A stretch of 64,000 nucleotides of DNA. Origin: an uncultured Pelagibacteraceae bacterium. Lineage in GTDB: Bacteria; Pseudomonadota; Alphaproteobacteria; Pelagibacterales; Pelagibacteraceae. Below the pieces are notes generated by a model, which ran no database searches, had not been told where the DNA came from, and saw only the letters and a program-made list of their open reading frames with translations. Numbering within the stretch: the first letter of the stretch is position 1; every line of letters begins with the position of its first letter. Shown piece after piece: positions 62,388 through 64,000 of this stretch. The DNA lies in NCBI GenBank assembly GCA_902543535.1, contig CACBYG010000004.1, positions 1 to 64,000 of the forward strand. The letters are read 5' to 3'. The position numbers and the translations under genes are program-made.

Positions 62388-63002
62388 TTATTTATCTAAA
62401 ATAGCAATAATACTTTTTTGAATATTTTCACTTATTTTTATTGTTCCTTGTTGGTTAGGATGTATTCCGTCTTGTTGATTTAAACTTGGGTTAAGTGCCA
62501 CACCCTCTAAAAGAAAAGGTATAAATTGTAAATTATGCTTCTTGGATAATTTTGGATAAATAGCATCAAAGTCTTTCTTATATTTTATTCCATGTGTTGT
62601 TGGAGCAATCATGCCAGCTAAAATTATTTCTATTTCTTTCTTTTTTGCAATTTCTATAATTTGTTCTAAATTTTTTTTTGTTTCATCTGGTTGAATTCCT
62701 CTAAGCATATCATTTGCACCCATTCCTAAAATGATAAGATCTATCCCTGGATCTGATAAACTCCACTCTGCCCTATTTAATCCACCCGAAGATGTACTGC
62801 CTGAAACACTTCCATTTATAACTTGAATATTAAATCCATCTTTTTTTAAATTTTTCTCTAAAACTAAGGATAAATGATGTTCTTTAGGTAAACCATAACC
62901 AGCCATCAGACTATCTCCAAATAATATTACCTTTTCTATTGCACTTGCTTTTATGTGCACTAGAAAGATTATCAGAATTTTTGTAAACAAACTTTTATTC
63001 AT
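62388..63002 (-). CDS. tesA: Periplasmic SGNH/GDSL esterase (TesA-like)
   Basis: 204 aa from the ATG at 63000-63002. This start gives a signal peptide ([20 protein letters not shown]); an upstream ATG at 63038 would add 12 polar residues ahead of it. Catalytic serine in LFGDSLMAGYG, the GxN block in LGMGANDML, and the C-terminal Asp/His in DGIHPNQQG. The enzyme hydrolyses acyl esters or lysophospholipids. It is divergent from an ABC transporter, the same gene pair as tesA-ybbA in enterobacteria; the two ATG codons overlap within CATG at 63000-63003. Confidence 0.87.
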   Translation of the reverse strand: MNKSLFTKILIIFLVHIKASAIEKVILFGDSLMAGYGLPKEHHLSLVLEKNLKKDGFNIQVINGSVSGSTSSGGLNRAEWSLSDPGIDLIILGMGANDMLRGIQPDETKKNLEQIIEIAKKKEIEIILAGMIAPTTHGIKYKKDFDAIYPKLSKKHNLQFIPFLLEGVALNPSLNQQDGIHPNQQGTIKISENIQKSIIAILDK

Positions 63003-63666
63003 GTCTTCTCTTCTTAAATTAAAAAAAATAAATCTCAAATACCAAACTGGTAAAGATAATATCAGTGTTTTAAAGAATGTAGATTTAAATATTAAGAAAA
63101 AAGAAACAGTTTCCGTTGTAGGAGAGAGTGGTTCAGGAAAAACCAGTTTAATAATGCTTGTTGGTGGATTAGAGAAGCCAACCTCTGGAAAGATTATTTT
63201 TCAAAATCAAGAAATTACAAGCCTTAATGAGGATGAAGTGTCAGAAATTAGAAAAAAAAATATTGGAATTGTATTTCAATCTTTTTATTTGATACCAAAT
63301 TATACTGCAGTTGAAAATGTTGCATTAACACTTGAACTAAATAATTTTAAAAATCCTGAAAAAGAGGCGAAGACTCTATTGGATCGTTTTGGTTTAAAAC
63401 ATCGTTTTAATAATCTTCCAAGTCAACTATCTGGTGGGGAACAGCAAAGAGTAGCCATAGCAAGAGCAATCGCTATGAAACCTGAATTGATTTTAGCTGA
63501 TGAACCAACTGGTAATTTAGATACTGAAAACTCTACATTGATTTCAAATATATTATTTAAATATGTGAAAGAAGAGGGTTCTTCTTTAATTATGGTAACT
63601 CATGACCCAAAACTTGCTGATAAAGCAAAAAGAAAAATAAAAATTAAAGATGGAAAAATCAAATAA
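63001..63666 (+). CDS. ybbA: ABC transporter ATP-binding protein (YbbA/LolD-like)
   Basis: 221 aa from the ATG at 63001, chosen because [18 protein letters not shown] matches the normal start of the family; an earlier in-frame start would lie in the esterase gene. Walker [10 protein letters not shown] near residues 40-48, Q-loop QSFYL, signature [14 protein letters not shown] near 142-155, Walker [13 protein letters not shown] near 164-175. It powers the adjacent FtsX-type permease in outer-membrane lipid or peptide-related export (MacB/LolD superfamily). It overlaps the permease start by 17 bp. Confidence 0.9.
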   Translation: MSSLLKLKKINLKYQTGKDNISVLKNVDLNIKKKETVSVVGESGSGKTSLIMLVGGLEKPTSGKIIFQNQEITSLNEDEVSEIRKKNIGIVFQSFYLIPNYTAVENVALTLELNNFKNPEKEAKTLLDRFGLKHRFNNLPSQLSGGEQQRVAIARAIAMKPELILADEPTGNLDTENSTLISNILFKYVKEEGSSLIMVTHDPKLADKAKRKIKIKDGKIK

Positions 63667-64000
63667 CTCTTCAGAATTTAATCTAATACTTAAATATGCT
63701 CTAAAAGATTTAAGTAGAAACTATCATAAAATCTCAAGCATAATTATAACTCTGTTTATTAGCCTTTTTATTTTAAGTGCTATTTTCACAATCGAAGATA
63801 GTTTGAAAAAAGAGCTAAATGATAATGCCAAAGCATTATTAGGTGGGGATTTAGAGATTGATTACAATCGTAATCAAGGAAACTTGGATTTAGTAAATCA
63901 AGTTAAAGAATTTGCAACAGTATCGCAAATGATTGAATTTAGTACGATGCTTTCAACAAGTGGAAGAGAGAAAAATAAATCTTTATTTACAAGAATTAAA
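63650..64000 (+). CDS. ybbP: ABC transporter permease, FtsX/YbbP-like, N-terminal part (window edge)
   Basis: Partial: 117 residues to the window end, no stop. Begins [20 protein letters not shown], then a transmembrane helix SIIITLFISLFILSAIFTI and a periplasmic portion LGGDLEIDYNR, as in YbbP-type MacB/FtsX permeases, where ALKDLSRN-like and LLGGDLEI motifs occur. The 17-bp overlap with the ATPase gene indicates co-translation. The remaining large periplasmic domain lies outside the window. Confidence 0.85.
   Translation, partial: MEKSNNSSEFNLILKYALKDLSRNYHKISSIIITLFISLFILSAIFTIEDSLKKELNDNAKALLGGDLEIDYNRNQGNLDLVNQVKEFATVSQMIEFSTMLSTSGREKNKSLFTRIK

Noticed and set aside
1-64000. Long open frames antisense to nuoF, lon, dctM, amt, aprA and others
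   Set aside because: They mirror the real genes codon for codon, lack family motifs or ribosome sites, and are expected as shadows of conserved coding sequence.
1-64000. CRISPR arrays, insertion sequences, prophage or integrase-tRNA junctions
   Set aside because: No regularly spaced repeats, transposase, integrase or tRNA fragment was seen; the three tRNAs have normal flanks.

Overview
The window looks like a piece of a streamlined marine alphaproteobacterial genome of the SAR11 clade (Candidatus Pelagibacter or a close relative). The reasons are: very AT-rich DNA with A/T-ending codons and Lys/Ile/Asn-rich proteins; almost no spacer DNA (many genes overlap by 1-10 bp and no gene-free stretch exceeds about 300 bp); separate nuoC and nuoD genes; a tig-clpP-clpX-lon block; a sulfite/sulfonate gene set with APS reductase of the AprM-AprB-AprA type; and TRAP and sodium-type transporters. 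The assignment rests on gene content and style, not on a database search.

Layout. 1-5435: the start of a complex I operon (nuoA-B-C-D-E-F and the first part of nuoG, minus strand), preceded by tRNA-Asp and tRNA-Val. 5842-11945: protein quality control (tig, clpP, clpX, lon) and tRNA-Leu. 12046-15369: small and housekeeping genes (DUF1289, histidine phosphatase, family-5-like uracil-DNA glycosylase, YbgC thioesterase, DUF3047) mixed with several microproteins of 45-57 aa. 15353-28433: an uptake and oxidation region with a zinc alcohol dehydrogenase, an NCS1 permease, an EamA exporter, a TRAP transporter (DctP, DctQ, DctM), three dehydrogenases (3-hydroxyisobutyrate-type, aldehyde, SDR), an FKBP/rhodanese fusion, a Baeyer-Villiger-type flavin monooxygenase and a PhyH dioxygenase. 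28521-34274: GMC oxidoreductase, TerC, SDR and M23 peptidase in a tightly coupled plus-strand run, then gmd and fcl for GDP-L-fucose.

34298-43575 is the most coherent metabolic block: xsc (sulfoacetaldehyde to acetyl phosphate and sulfite), suyAB (sulfolactate to pyruvate and sulfite), two membrane proteins of families linked to sulfite/sulfate export (YeiH-like and TauE/SafE), two unknown small proteins, and aprA-aprB-aprM, which can oxidise sulfite to APS. Read together, the block takes the carbon of organosulfonates and disposes of the sulfite by export and oxidation. This is inference from gene families and adjacency.

43688-53870: HIT protein, folate pathway genes pabC-pabA-pabB, an MFS carrier, a MetC-like PLP enzyme, mnmA, DUF3553, cysQ, recX, an ABA4-like protein, a DsbA-like isomerase, a rhodanese and a Bcp peroxiredoxin. 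53873-59657: amt with a structured 3' region, HU, rseP, a probable frameshifted microprotein, yajQ and an rhlE-type helicase with a 17-residue triplicated basic tail. 59661-64000: SRAP, TPR, a secreted unknown, a metallo-beta-lactamase-fold hydrolase, and a divergent tesA-like esterase / ABC transporter pair whose start codons overlap; the ABC permease runs off the window end.

I found no CRISPR array, insertion sequence, prophage or rRNA. Nothing is certainly a new system; the best candidates for new biology are the sulfonate/sulfite block with its unknown small genes, the amt 3' RNA structure, the cysteine-free FKBP-rhodanese fusion, and the set of short membrane or basic microproteins.
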